Shown in pieces: positions 22,331-35,900 of a stretch of DNA of 64,000 nucleotides. The position numbers and the translations under genes are program-made. The notes beneath the pieces were generated by a model. It saw nothing but the letters and a program-made list of their open reading frames with translations, was not told the DNA's origin and made no database searches. Source of the stretch: Phocoena phocoena (taxonomy: Eukaryota > Chordata > Mammalia > Artiodactyla > Phocoenidae). Position 1 is the first letter of the stretch. Each line of letters starts with the position of its first letter. Location of the stretch: NCBI RefSeq assembly GCF_963924675.1, contig NC_089234.1:26465668-26529667 (forward strand). The letters run 5' to 3'.

Positions 22331-24993
22331 TTTTGATAGATTAACTGGTAACTCTGGAAATCAGAGTGAATTTCTATTAATTTTCTGATACTAGAGTTGG
22401 CATGTATTGTGCTCAAGAAGACAGTAAATAAATGAATACTTAGTTAAGTGTAACTAGCATTCCTTGCTTGTAAGACATTGGAAGTGTTTGGCTTTAGGTT
22501 TTTGATATTTGATTATTTTATCCTGTAGGGATGTGAACTGATGTGCATTTAAGAAGTGTGTGGCTGGATTGCTTTAAGATATAGTTCTTAAAAAGTTGTA
22601 TGACTAAAAAAAAAAAAAAAAGTTGTATGACTTTGGTCTTTCAGAGAGAAGTTGTGCTACAGGTCATGGGACCAGCAGTCCCTGAGGTTTAGGAATGAAA
22701 GACTTCATTGATTTATCATTGAGTTTGGGGGATTTGAAGCCATTCCTAAGTTTGGTGGTAGGTGAAAGTAGTATTGAAAAGTTGCCTAATTCTTTTTTAT
22801 ACTTTGTCTACTGTATGTCTTATTTCTGAGAAACTGTGTTAATGTCTAAGATGACATTTCTGTGGGATTGCTGTGGCTTTGCTGTGTTTACTTCTTCGCT
22901 AGAAGGATTTAAAAGCCTAGATCAACAGAGGTCATAGCGTACTCATAGAATGCTTCTTTCTCTTCCTTGTAGTCCCATAGCATTTTCTTTGTACCTTTAC
23001 TCTATTTCTCATGATTTGCCTTGTGCTGCGGGTTATTCTGTGCCTGTCTCCGCTAATAGATTGTGAGCTCCTAGAGGATCCGGTCTGTAGTTTCCTCTTT
23101 GTAACACCTTAGTGCCTAAACTAGTGCTTTATAATATTTAGGTGTTCCCTATGTGTTTGTGGTATTTCAGGGATGCTAAGAGAATCATTAGATGATATGT
23201 CTAGTCCAGTCCCCTAGTTTTACTTGTAAGGAAACTGAGAAGCACAATGATTTACTCAGTGTCATCTAGTTGGTTGGGAGAGCTGTGTTCTAGTCTCAGT
23301 TCTGCCGGTTGTTTGTTCCATTATGTCTTGCTGCTCCTCAGCTGGTACTCGTTCTCTCTACAGCAGGGGAGGATTGTGAAAGAGGAAAGAAACACTGGGA
23401 GGATATAAACAGATTATACTCACATTACTGATGTATTCCAGTTTACTGCTTTACCAGTCAGATATTTTACTTTCAAATTTGGAAGCACAAGCTTAATTTC
23501 TGAGACCCCAGAAAGACTTTTGTAAGAGTTCTACACTTCTTCCAATCTATTACCCTAGAAACACCCTTCTTCGCTGTGCTCAATGGGTAGAAGTGCTGGC
23601 AGAAGGAGGAGACTTTATGTTGTCAGTTTCCAGTCACACTTCAGACAGCTTGGGTGGTAAATTCCAGGTGCCTGTGATGATGACAGAGAGTAATGTGTTG
23701 AGGCCCTTGGCTGAATTTCCCCCTGTTCCAAATGGAAGGAGAGTGATAAAAACAATTTAATTTCTTAGGAAATTTGGTACTTTGGGTTGAAATTGTTTTT
23801 CCCGCCTCTCCTATTCCCTTTTGCTTATTAGAAAGTATTGATTCTGAAATAGAGAAAGTGAGTTTATTAGATTTGGGCTGGACATTGATTAGCAGTAACT
23901 TAATTATAAATCCTCAGAGGGAGATGTTTGTAAACATGTGCTTTTGACATCCAGGGACTTGTGGTTCCCACTGTTCTTGTTAATCAACTGGTTGAAGCTG
24001 AGCACATGAAAGGTCTGTATCCACTAAGCTTAGAATTGCATTGCTTTTGATTTATTTTAATAGGATCCTCTTGATTTCCAATTTATTTTCCCCCCCCCCC
24101 CCCCCCGATAAGGACATCTCCCTCTTGACAACCTATTTAAAAGACACAAGAATGTTTTGAATGGAGGCTGTATTTCATGCTTTAAGGCAAAGCCATGATC
24201 AATATAGTATAAATTGCCTGAAAGAATCTTCTCTTTTTTTGTTGTTATTTTTTCCTTCATTTTTCTCTGGATCGTAAAGGAATTTGAGGGCTTAGTGAGG
24301 CTTTGATAGAGACAGATCTAACTAAAATTTTAGGTCAGACCTAGGACTTCTCAGGTCTCCACCATTTAGAATCAGTCAGTGATAAGCATACTCTGAGCAT
24401 TTACCATGAGCCAAGTGCTTATGGAAAAAGTGTAAGATATAGTCCCTGTGCTAAGGATGCTTAATATCAAGTCGAAATTTTCTGTGCTTTTAGTGCTCAA
24501 AAGTGAATCTCCTTTTTGGCTATATGTATTAGAGATAGATGATGTTTGAGATACAGTCTTTTATGCTATTGGATGCATCTCTTCCTTAAACAAAATTTTG
24601 ATTTGCAAGGTAGTATATATTTTCCAAACATCATTGAACAAAATTAATTTTTTGCTGTGTTGGATTTGTCTGGAAGTGAAATCAGTCTCCTCACTACCAT
24701 CCATACTTGCTACTGGGTGAGATTAAGTTTCACAACTAGAGCCTAGGATTTAAGAGAAAGAGAGGAATTTTGTCAACAATAGAAAGAATCTGGGAAGTGA
24801 GAGAATATGTGTAAATCCACATGGAGACCTGTGGGGTTTCAAGTTCTCATTTGAAAAAAATTGAGAATTCCTTGAAGCAAGATGGGAAAATTTGAGCATA
24901 ATTCATGGAACTGCTTTTATATAGAATTAAAAAAAATACTCTGAAGTTTGATCTGCAGTACAGTGTTACAAATATATGTATAATTAAATTTGA
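22331..24993. other. Intron 1 segment, mostly unique sequence
   Basis: A MIR-like relic lies near 23195-23330 ('ggaaactgagaagcac') and the C17 tract at 24090-24106. The remainder shows no exon, RNA gene or mobile element that I recognise. Confidence 0.5.
24090..24106 (+). repeat. Poly-C tract (C17)
   Basis: Seventeen consecutive C, preceded by 'atttatttt'. The minus-strand G-run could form G-rich structures. Length is likely variable and hard to sequence. Confidence 0.9.
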
Positions 24994-25178
24994 GGGACTT
25001 CCCTGGTGGTCCAGTGGTTTAGACTGTGAGCTCCCAATGCAAGGGGCCCGGGTTCCATCTCTGGTCAGGGAACTAGATCCTGCATGCGTGCCACAACTAA
25101 AAGAGCCCGCATGCTGCAATGAAGATCCGTGTGCTGTAACTAACACGCAGTGGAGCCAAATAAATAAATATTAAAAAT
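24994..25178 (+). mobile_element. CHR-1/Bov-tA-like SINE, older subtype
   Basis: Forward copy 'gggacttccctggtggtcc', 'agtggtttagactgtgag', ending in AAAT repeats. The 'ggtcagggaactagatcc' block separates this subtype from the long and short forms. Confidence 0.88.
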
Positions 25179-25821
25179 AGAAACTTGAAAGGAATATATT
25201 GTTATTTTTGGTTATCTTGAAATTAAATTTAACTTTTGGTCTTTTAACTGCTGTTTTCTGCCTTGGGTCTCTTTCCAGAGGAATTTCTGAAGATGGTCAA
25301 GTGCAGTGTGATTTATGAGGCAGTGAAGGGCAAGTACTTTGCAGTGAGGAGGACCTGCTTACTTTGGGGAAATCAATGGAGCACGTCAGTCTGCAGCACA
25401 CTTCCTGTCTTAATGGTCCTAAGCTCGATCAATACTTGAAATTTAACTTCGTCATCAGTCTGTGGGCAGCGTGTGCTTTGCAGCCTTCCTTCCATCAGCG
25501 TCAGATATATGGCCAGACTTATTACAGATGGAGCTAGTTACATTTTCCTGCTTGGTTTTGCATCTTCTTTAAGTCTTGTCCACTGGCATGTTTTAAGGAT
25601 ATAAAATGTGTTGTGCTGTAAGCCAAGTAATGATTTAAACCTTGAAATTACCTGGTTAGAGAAGGGGGCGTTGGACAGATGCACAAAATCTATAGCATGG
25701 TTGTTTATCATTTCTTCTTCCTAAAAAATTTCCCATTGAAAGGTATTTCAGTAGATTCTCCAACATCTTAGAGAGCATTTCTAGCACTAACTGTGGCTTT
25801 CTTTTCACAGATTCTCTAACC

Positions 25822-25923
25822 ATGGCACAGGTAGAGAAACGAGGGGGTTTGCTCAGGAAATCTTCAGCCTACAAAAAACCACTGAAGGAAAAAGTGGTGC
25901 TGATGTATGATGAGATCTTCATG
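25822..25923 (+). CDS. ARMH3: ARMH3 coding exon 2 (start codon)
   Basis: The exon opens at 25811 after 'cttttcacag', with 11 nt of 5' UTR (attctctaacc) before the ATG. It encodes residues 1-34, [16 protein letters not shown] to DEIFM, rich in Lys/Arg, and ends in phase 0 at atg|gtaagg. Confidence 0.97.
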
Positions 25924-28900
25924 GTAAGGCCTGGAGCCCTAACATTGGGCACAGGTTGACTCCTTAGTTTCTTGTTCCAAAATGAGAAATAAGCTCACCT
26001 CTGCCTGCTACCTACCTTCTAGTTCTTCAGAGGGAGAAAGAGAGAGAACAAGGGTGAGGGTGAGCTCTCTCATGGTAGAAATTATGATCATGTGTTAATT
26101 AATATAGATTGTTATTATGTTGTTCTTATAGACTGTTGCCTTGAGCTGGGTAAAACAATTGAAAGGAGGGAGGAAGGCTCAGGAAACTTTTCTGATATCT
26201 ATAAGACTTTTCTTCCTTATGATTTTTTTTTTTTTTTTTGGCTGTGCCTCGTGGCATATGGGATCTTAGTTCCCTGGCCAAGGATTGAACCTGTGCCCCC
26301 TATAGTTGAAACGTGGAGTCTTAACCACCGGCCCGTCAGGGAAGTCCCCTTATGATTTGACATAAGGACCTTTCTATCCTAGATGTCCCTTGAATTTCCT
26401 TTTGGCTCTAGAATTCTATCTAATTCAGATATTTTAAAAAGATGCACTATTATGTTCCATCTCAAGTTGTTAGTGGACAGAACAATTGCTTAGTTAGACT
26501 ATCTCATCTTCCAATTCTATGAGAAGACTGAGGAATTATTAGCAATTAGATTAGGGGATTTCTTTGGGTCTTCAGAACTGCTTATTGACCATGGTCCAAG
26601 CCTGTGTTGTAAAATGTACCCTATCAGGGAAGGTTAGAGTGATTAGATACCCTGCAGATGTACTTGACTTCTGAAATCCTAGTCATTAGTAGTACATGTA
26701 AACATTTAAAACATGTAATACTTGTAAAAGGAGTTAACCATATCTTGTGTAAATCTTGTGGACTCTCTTTCCTAGAAGGAGGATAATGATAATATTTACC
26801 CTACCTGGCTCACTGGGCCGTTGTATTTCATGTATGTGAATGGGCTTTGACAACTGAGCAACGTACAAATACAATGGGGATGCATCATAATATGACTAAT
26901 TGATTCAGATGGCTAGGTTCACTTCTCGCTAAGAAGAGAAAAATTTGAGGGAGATTCTTGAGTTCCTACTATGTGCCTGACATTGTTCTAAATGCATCAC
27001 CAAACACATTAGCTCTAATTCTGACAAGAATGCTGCAAAAAGGCTATGTTTTTACATGTGCCATGTAAAAGAGCATGATAATGAGAAAACTGGCAGTCAC
27101 AGCTAGAAAGTGAAGGAGCTGTGATTTGAACCCTAGTGTCTGACTCCAGAGTCCTTGTTCAACTTTGCCACATGGCCTTGGATAAATAACTTGATCAAGT
27201 AAAACATCTAATTCTTGGCAAGCCTTAGAGACAAAGTTTGACATGCAGACAGTTAATACAGAATTGCCCAGGGCAGTATAGGTGGCTATACAGAGAAAAT
27301 GAGTGGTTATTAGGATCCTATTAGGGCTCTTTCTATGTTAAGTAATAAGCTTGGTATACATATGACTCCTGCTTGAGAGAGCTTTGAGCATGGGAAATGC
27401 CAGCTCCATGAATTCCCTGTTTCATATATAAACAACAAAATGATATTACAGAAATGTGAGGGTCAATGTGTGGCCCCTCTTGGGGAGCAGGACTTGAGAG
27501 AAAGGAATGGAAAGAATTCACTAAATGAGAACATTATTAGAAGGCCAGAAATGTTGCTTCTTTATGTCATTCTCAATTAAAAAGCCAGAGGAGATTCCTA
27601 GGATAATATCTTCTTATTTGATCGGAAGTTCTTATCTAATGAAGACATTAGTTCTTGGTAGTAATTTTAAAAGGTCAATTTAAGGTAAGGTGATAGCAGG
27701 CAATTGACATACTGGTTTTATGTCATTAGCTTTCCTGTGAAGTAAGGGTTCTCTTTTTCTTATTTCACTCACTAACCAGAAGCCTCTAACTTCCTAGAAT
27801 TTCTGTTTGAAAATTATTGCTAAGAACATTTGGATTTTAGCACCATAATTTTACTAATTATGGACCAATTTGAAGTAAGAAAAGAGAGTATTACAGGCTC
27901 TGTACAGAGGACTAAATGCATACGGGAGGGCAAGTAGAAGCAGGATGTTGTAAAAATCATGGCAGTATTACTTAGATGATCTGGGTTCTGGCTCCTGCAC
28001 TTGTGTAAGTCTTGTGGACTCTATTTCCTAAAAGGAGGATAATGATAATATCTACCCTGCCTGGCTCACTGGGCCATTGTATTTCATGTATGTGAATGGG
28101 CTTTGAAAACTGAGTACCATACAAATACAATGGGGATATATCATAATATGACTAACTGACTCAGATGGCTAGGTTCTTTTCTTGCTAAGAAGAGAAAGAT
28201 TTGAGGGAGGTTCTTTGAGCCATTTAACTTTTGGTGCAGGGAATATATATCCATGCACAATGTCTTCCATTTGGGAAAAGAACCCAAAAAACTTGTTCCC
28301 CATTATAGCTGTTTGGAATGACCAAGCATTTTCAAAGTTAAATGTGTAGTGACCCTTTCAAATGTGTTCTTAATGCTTTGGTGTTAGCTGGGGATATTGA
28401 ATATACTTATCTTCCGGTTTCAGACAGAGGACCCTAGTAAGTGCAGTCCTCGATTTTGGGAGGAGCTCTTCCTTATGAAGGTAAGACTTGGTGGCACCTG
28501 TGGATTTTCCTGGAACTGAGATTGCCTTCACATGTGTTCTAGGTGCTGCAGTAAAAATGCACTCAGGCCCTTATTGTTTCCTCGTTAGGTGAATTTAGAG
28601 TACCTAGAAGGCAAGCTGGAATCTCTTGATGGTGAGGAGTTAATGAAGATCAAGGAAAATATTAATTGCTTATTTCAACACTGCATCCAGGCTCTGGGAG
28701 AGGAGCATCCAATTCGAGTGGTCAATGCATTGCAGGTACAAGGCTGGGAGACTGGGGAAGTCTTGTTTAATAGGAGAAAGAAATTGTAATACATTTATTG
28801 GAACTTGAGGAACCTAAAATTGCCCTTAGGTTTGAGGCTTGCTTTCTTTGTTTTTTCTTTATTTCTTTAAGTAATCAAACATCTATGCCATGTTTGTTTA

Positions 28901-31836
28901 GCCATCTTCCTGGTTAAACAAATTGATGCCTATAGTAGTTATCTTGTCCATTTGTATAATTTGATCTAATGCCAAGGAGGATTGTTTGACAGAATTTTTA
29001 TTATTACTTGAGGACAGGAAGAGAGAGAGAGGAAACTCTGGCAAGGTTGATTAGTCTACAGCAAAAATCAGAAGACTTTCTTAATTAAATAAACAGTATT
29101 TTCTTAACGTGAGGTTTCAGAAGGTCCTTGACTCCCTGAAGTTACATGTAATATTTTATGTGTAAATGTACGTTATGTGTATATGCACATTTTTTTTGGA
29201 GAGAGGGCTTTTGTCAGATTCTCAAAAAGGTCTGTAACTCTAAAAACATTAAGAATCATTATTCTTTTTTTTTTTTTTTTTTTTTTTTTGCGGTACGCGG
29301 GCCTCTCACTATTGTGGCCTCTCCCGTTGCGGAGCGCAGGCTCCGGACGCACAGCCTCCGCGGCCATGGCTCATGGACCTAGCCGCTCCGCAGCATGTGG
29401 GGTCTTCCCGGACCGGGGCATGAACCCGTGTCCCCTGCATCGGCAGGCGGACTCTCAACTACTGCGCCACCTGGGAAGCCCTAAGAATCACTATTCTTAA
29501 TGCTAAGTGGCATGATCGTGAGGAATATTCATTATTCTTGAACTACATTCATTATTTCTTGAATTACTGTTACGTGCTAAGCATTGAGCTGGTGGGATAT
29601 ATTATAGGCTTCTTGAGGGCAAAGACAGTATTATTCAATACTTTGTTCCTAATGTGTAGAACAGTGCCTGGCAAATAACTTTCTAGAAGTAAATTTTTTT
29701 GAATGAATGATGGGCAAAATTTCTAGAGTTTATAGTCTAGTAGCTCCAGTGTAGCCTAGATTAGGCTGACTATTTAGGGTAGTGATTGACAAGCTTAGAA
29801 TATGAAGAACTGATGACAGCATAAAGGATTTTGTTGGAACTTTTGGTAGATTGGGTTTAAGTTTCTAACTTACAAGTTGGGCAGATCACTTTGTGAGCCC
29901 CAGTTTTCTCATCTGTAAAATGTAGAAATTACCTCTTGAGTTGATGCCCCAGAGAGGTGGACCATGTTTATCCTGTAGCTTTGTTAACCCTTGGACAGTA
30001 AATTCTACATTTCGAGCATCACAGTTGTAGTGACTCATTAATTGAAAGTTGAAATGGAAGTTGGAAATTGTACTTCCTGTAATTATCGTGGCTTACTGTG
30101 GGGGCATGAATTATAAACTGATTTTAGTCCAGTGAAAATAAATTGACATTAAGCCACTTGGTGACCCATAAAAATATAGTACATTTATTATAATACCTGA
30201 TATTTATTGAGCTGTAACAAAGTTAAGTTCCAGGCACTATTCCAGGAACTTTAACAGAGTTCCAGGGAGTATTCTAAGTGCCTTACAGTATTAATTCACA
30301 TAGCCATCACAACATCCCTATGAGGTTAATGCTATTATCATTCCCATTTTATAGCTGAGAAAAATGAGGCACTGAAAAGTTAACTAATTTGTCCAGGCTC
30401 ACACAGCTAGTAAGTAGTGGATGGGGATTGTAATGAATTTTTAAGATTTGAATTGATTGGTTGTTATCATATAGGGACCTCTGTAGTTATTAAAAATGGT
30501 AAACTATTATGTAAATTCTAAAACTAATGTTAAATAAAGGAAAGCTTCACCAATCCCATGATTCAAACTCAAGAACTGTTTTTTATTTTTATTTTTTTGT
30601 GGTACGCGAGCCTCTCGCTGCTGTGGCCTCTCCCGTTGCGGAGCACAGGCTCCGGACATGCAGGCTCAGCGGCCATGGCTCACGGGCCCAGCCGCCCCGC
30701 GGCACGTGGTATCTTCCCGGACCGGGGCACAAACCCGTGTCCCCTGCATCGGCAGGCGGACTCGCAACCACTGCGCCACCAGGGAAGCCCCCTGTTTCTT
30801 ATTTTTGAATATCACCTTCCAGTCTTTGCAGTGTAATTTTTAAAAAGTGGATGGCCAGAAAATAAAAAAAAGAGGATGACAAGTTTCAGTTGCTGTTCCT
30901 CTTTTCATTTCTGGATTTTGCACATATTAAGACCCAGACTGTGTTTTGGAGCTCAGAGAATAGAGCAGTTGAATGTCAGCTGTGTAAGGAGAAGGTTCTG
31001 AGGTTGCAGTGTGAAGCTACCGATCCAATGCCCTTTGCATTTTGAGACTTCCTTTCTAGAAAGAATTCTTTCTCTCATCTCTGCAGACCTTGTGTGCACT
31101 CATTCGAGGAGTCCATCAAAAAAATAAGTCTACCTCTGGGTTTGACATTATCAACATGCTGATGGGCTTTGACAAGGCGGAGCTGTGCATGAAGGTGAGA
31201 CATAAGCTGTAGATGTGCCTGTGGATGTCTGCTTCTGACAGCTGTTCATGGATCATCTGCAGACAGTTAGATGCACTAGAAGATTTGGACTCAGACATAG
31301 ATGATTGAATTTTTATTCTTTTAAATTTATTTTTGGCTGCATTGGGTTTTTGTTGCTGTGCGCTGGCTTTCTCTAGTTGCGGCCAGCGGGGGCTACTCTG
31401 TTGCGGTGCGCGGGCTTCTCATTGTGGTGGCTTCTCTTGTTGTGGAGCTTGGGTTCTAGGCATGCAGGCTTCAGTAGTTGCAGCACACGGGCTCAGTAGT
31501 TGCAGCTCATGGGCTCAGTAGTTGCAGCGTGTGGGCTGTAGGGCACACGGGCTTCAGTAGTTGTGGCTTGCGGGCTCCAGAGCACTGGCTCAGTAGTTGT
31601 GGCTCCTGGGCTCTAGAGCACAGGCTTAGTAGTTGTGGCACATGGGCTTAGTTGCTCCGCGGCATGTGGGATCTTCCTGGAGTAGGGCTCGAACCCGTCT
31701 CCCCTGCATTGGTGGGCGGATTCTGAACCACTGCACCACCAGGGAAGTCCCTCATATGGTAATTCTATGTTTACATTTTGAGGAAATTCCAAACTGTTTT
31801 CCAAAGTGGCAGTACCATTTTACATTTTCCCCAGCA

Positions 31837-31887
<51 letters not shown>

Positions 31888-32909
31888 AAATGTCTATTCA
31901 AATCCTTTACCTGTTTGTAGATTGAATTATTTGTCTTTTTATTGTTGAGTTGTAACAGTTCTTTATATATTTTGGATACAAGTCCCTTATCAAATATCTG
32001 ATTTGCAGTATTTGTCACTATCTTGAACGAATGTTGTTCATAATATGAACTTTGAAGAACCTGTCTTCTCTCATTCACTACATTTAAAATAAAGAAATCT
32101 GTATGCCAAAGAATCCTTATAGTGATTAGTTTATTTTTTAAAAGTTACAAATATGTGGGACTTCCCTGGTGGCGCAGTGGTTAAGAATCTGCCTGCCAAT
32201 GCAGGGGACACGGGTTAGAGCCCTGGTCCAGGAAGATCCCACATGCCGCAGAGCAGCTAAGCCTGTGCACCACAACTACTGAGCCTGTGCTCTAGAGCCC
32301 GTGAGCCACAACTACTGAAGCCCGCATGCCTAGAGCTTGTGCTCCACAACAAGAGAAGCCACTGCAATGAGAAGCCCATGCACTGCAATGAAGAGTAGCC
32401 CCCACTCACTGCAACTAGAGAAAGCCCATGTGCAGCAATGAAGACCCAACGCAGCCACAAATAAATAAATAAAATAAATAAATTTATTAAAATAAAAACG
32501 TTACAAATATGCAATTAGGAATACACAAAGATTTAGTACCTGGAGTCAGTTCTTTTTTTTTTTTTTTTTTTAAAGATGTTGGGAGTAGGAGTTTATTAAT
32601 TTTATTAATTTATTTTTGCTGTGTTGGGTCTTCGTTTCTGTGCGAGGGCTTTCTCTAGTTGTGGCAAGCGGGGGCCAGTCTTAATCGTGGTGCACGGGCC
32701 TCTCACTATCACGGCCTCTCTTGTTGCGGAGCACAGGCTCCAGATGCGCAGGCTCAGTAGTTGTGGCTCACAGGCCTAGTTGCTCCGCAGCATGTGAGAT
32801 CCTCCCAGACCAGGGCTCGAACCCGTGTCCCTTGCATTAGCAGGCAGATTCTCAACCATTGCGCCACCAGGGAAGCCCTGGAGTTAGTTTTTAGTTCTAA
32901 CCTTTTACA

Positions 32910-32952
<43 letters not shown>

Positions 32953-35900
32953 GTAAAATCCCTAATATCTTTTTCATTCTTACAGTTTTCACTACTGTCT
33001 ATATACTGCTGATTACTAAGTCTCTATCTTTAGCCTTAATTCCTCCTGAGTCTCAGACCTGTTCTCTTTAAGCACTTGCTGAATATACCCACTTGTTTGG
33101 CATATCCAAACCTCTTGTTTGGCATATCCAAAATGGAACTTATTGTTTTCTATACTTCTGTTCTTCCTCATTCATTCTGTGTCAGAATGGGGATACCTGT
33201 CTTCCCAGTTCCCCAAGCCAAAGACCTGAGAGTCACCCTTGACGCTTTGCTATCCCTCATCTTTCATATCCAGACTATCACCATGTTCAGCTAATTTTAC
33301 CTCAGCTCATACTTCTCATATCTGTTTTTTTCTTTTTTTCCTCTACTGCCAAAGTCCCCATTATCCCTGAACTATTGCAGTGATGCCTTCATTCTTTTGA
33401 CAAACATTTGTTATGCTCCTCTGTGCCAGGCATCGGGGATACAGAGGCAAATAAGACGTGGCAACCATCCTCAGAAAATTGATAGGTTAGTCTTCTTTTG
33501 TCTCCCTCTCTCCAGCCTTACCATCTTTAAATCTGTCATCCACGCTGGCAGCAGAGTGATGTAACTTAACACTCAAATCTTTCTTGCTTAAAACCCTTCA
33601 TTAAAAAAAAAAACAAAAAACAACAACAAAAAAAAAAAACCCTTCATTAGTTTCCTATCACTAAAAGGATAAAGACCAAACTCCCTCATTAGCTGTATAA
33701 AACTTTTATGATCTTCTTTCTATTTATTTCTCAAATCGCATCTCTCATCACTGTGCCTCACTCTTTATACTTCTATAAAAACAAACTGCCTGTATTCCAA
33801 CTGCATATCCAGGGCCATTTCATTCTTCAAGTGTCTTTGATCAAGCTAATGCCTGTCTAGAATTCCTTTCCTCCTCAAGTTTTAATTAATTCCTACTGAT
33901 TTTTCAAAATACAGCCTGTCCCTGAGGAGTCCTGGAATAGGTAACTTCTGAGCTAATTCCCTTCCTCCATATATATTACTGTCATAGTAACCATTAAACT
34001 GTTTATTTGTTTTTCTCTCCTGTTAGACTAAAAACACCTTGAGAGCAAGGGTCATTGTCTTATTTTTTTCTTATTTTCTTTGAAAGCACAATATTTAGCG
34101 TATAGTAGACTCTTACTACATATTTGTTGAATTGACCTGAAGTAGCTTATTTTGAACCTTCACTTGACCTTCCAGCACACTAAATCCTTTTTTTTTAAGA
34201 TTTATTTATTTATTATTTATTTATTTAATTTATTTTTGGCTGTGTTGGGTCTTAGTTGCAGCATACGGAATCTTCGTTGAAGCATGTGGGATCTTTCATT
34301 GCGGTGCACAGGCTTCTCTCTAGTTGTGGCCCGCGGGTTTTCTCTCTCTAGTTGTGGTGCGCAGGCTCCAGAGCGCGTGGGCTCTGTAGTTTGCGGCACG
34401 TGGGCTCTCTCACTGAGGTGCGAGAGCTCAGTAGTTGTGGCGTGCAGGCTTAGTTGCCCCATGGCACATGGGATATTAGTTCCCTGACCAGGGATCGAAC
34501 CAGCATCCCCTGCATTGTAAGGTGGATTCTTTACCACTGAACCACCAGGGATGTCCTGCTAACTCCTTATTCTCCGTTCATTTTCCTCCTTTATTTAATG
34601 TAAAATATTTCTTTTTTTCTTCCTTGTAGTATCTAAAGGTTTCATCTTTTGACTACATTGGATAAAACAGTTGGTTGTTAGTACAAGTGTTAAACTCTAA
34701 TCACATTGTCTAGTAGAAGCGACCAGGATGGATATGAGCTAGCTTTGTTGGATAGTGCATATGGCCAGTGAACAGCTAGTAGTGATGTTATCTCTTTGTT
34801 GTTTGTTCAGTGTGCCTGCATCAAGTGATATGCTTTCTTATCAAATAATGAAACATACCTAGCTGTTTAACCATTATTATTAACCTTTAACTTAATCATT
34901 TGTTTAATTTATTATTTAAAATTTATTTAATAGAATTTAATTTTATTTAGTTTATTATTTATTGTTTTTAATTTGTATATTATTTAACTGTTATTAATCT
35001 TTTAAAAAATTTCATTCTAATCTGAAGGTTTATATGAGGGTGATAGGCTGCAAACATTCATTTGCTGGAATAGTAAATTCTTTATTTTTCTGTGCGGTTG
35101 TTCTAAGGCATTTTTCCCAAAATAGCTAGACTTAGTTAGAAGTCTTCCTTTTTTATGTCTAGTCTTGCAAGGCCTAGGCCTAAGGGAATGATATGGTTGC
35201 TTCATTTTATTTTATTCACATTACCCTACATAACATAACCCAGAGTTTGACAAAGACATGGTGGAGATGTTCTTTGATATGGTTTAATACTTAATGGTTC
35301 TCTTTCTCAGAACTTGATGGAGAGTTTGGATTCATTGCTTTGTGCAGAAGGTTCTGAAAGTCTGAAGAGCTTATGTCTGAAACTTCTCCTCTGCTTAGTG
35401 ACTGTAAGTAACTTACCTATATGTTTCTTTGTCAAGGGTGTAAATTGACAGCAGGGGCAAATTTGAATTCTTGAGCCCGAAGTTAGAAAGGAAAAGAGAA
35501 AAAAAATCTCTACTGGGCCATTACATCACTCTGTTGTGTTTGTGTAGAAGGAAGTTATTTGTATGGGCTTTCGCTTCCTAGAAGTTGCTCTTTGGAGCAA
35601 CTGCTGACATTTTTAACCTGTACCAGTCTGGATTGTTAGATTTTGCCCTTCATCAGGTCTCATTTGGAAACAGTTTTTGTGATTCTGAATATTTTTATTT
35701 GTCCTGACTTTGATTTTATAGCTGGAAGCTGGCCTGTACCTTCTAGTGGGAGGAGGGTAGGGTGTTATTCATTTACTTCAGGTGGTTTCCTTTCCCTGCC
35801 ACTGCTTGAAGACTTCTGGATCATAAAGTTCTTCCTGTGCATCTGCGGAATGAAACCCAAGAAACTGTTAGGCAAATGCTTTTGTGAGGGTATGAGAGAA

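Larger units (their letters stand above)
6952..25810 (+). other. ARMH3: ARMH3 intron 1 (18.9 kb)
   Basis: A GT-AG intron that separates the non-coding exon from the start-codon exon. It holds a 5-kb L1, about ten SINEs, several L1 and MIR relics, a C17 tract and a CCCT-rich simple repeat. The repeat-free stretches are 7331-8217, 8851-9488, 9715-11030, 16336-17473, 19841-20517 and 22331-24993. They show no exon I can support. The L1 is the only large insertion. Confidence 0.8.
25924..28423 (+). other. ARMH3: ARMH3 intron 2
   Basis: 2.5 kb. It holds one small SINE, a MIR-like relic near 27085-27190 ('ggagctgtgatttgaaccc'), and two copies of a ~220-bp direct duplication. The rest is unique sequence with no recognised feature. 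Confidence 0.8.
28736..31086 (+). other. ARMH3: ARMH3 intron 4
   Basis: 2.35 kb with two young SINEs (29267, 30591), an L2/MIR-like end near 29560-29720 and a MIR at 30185-30440. No other feature is supported. Confidence 0.8.
31195..35310 (+). other. ARMH3: ARMH3 intron 5
   Basis: 4.1 kb, repeat-rich: four SINEs, an L1 piece, TG and TA microsatellites and an L2-like stretch. The segment 34560-35310 is AT-rich with no recognised feature. Confidence 0.8.
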
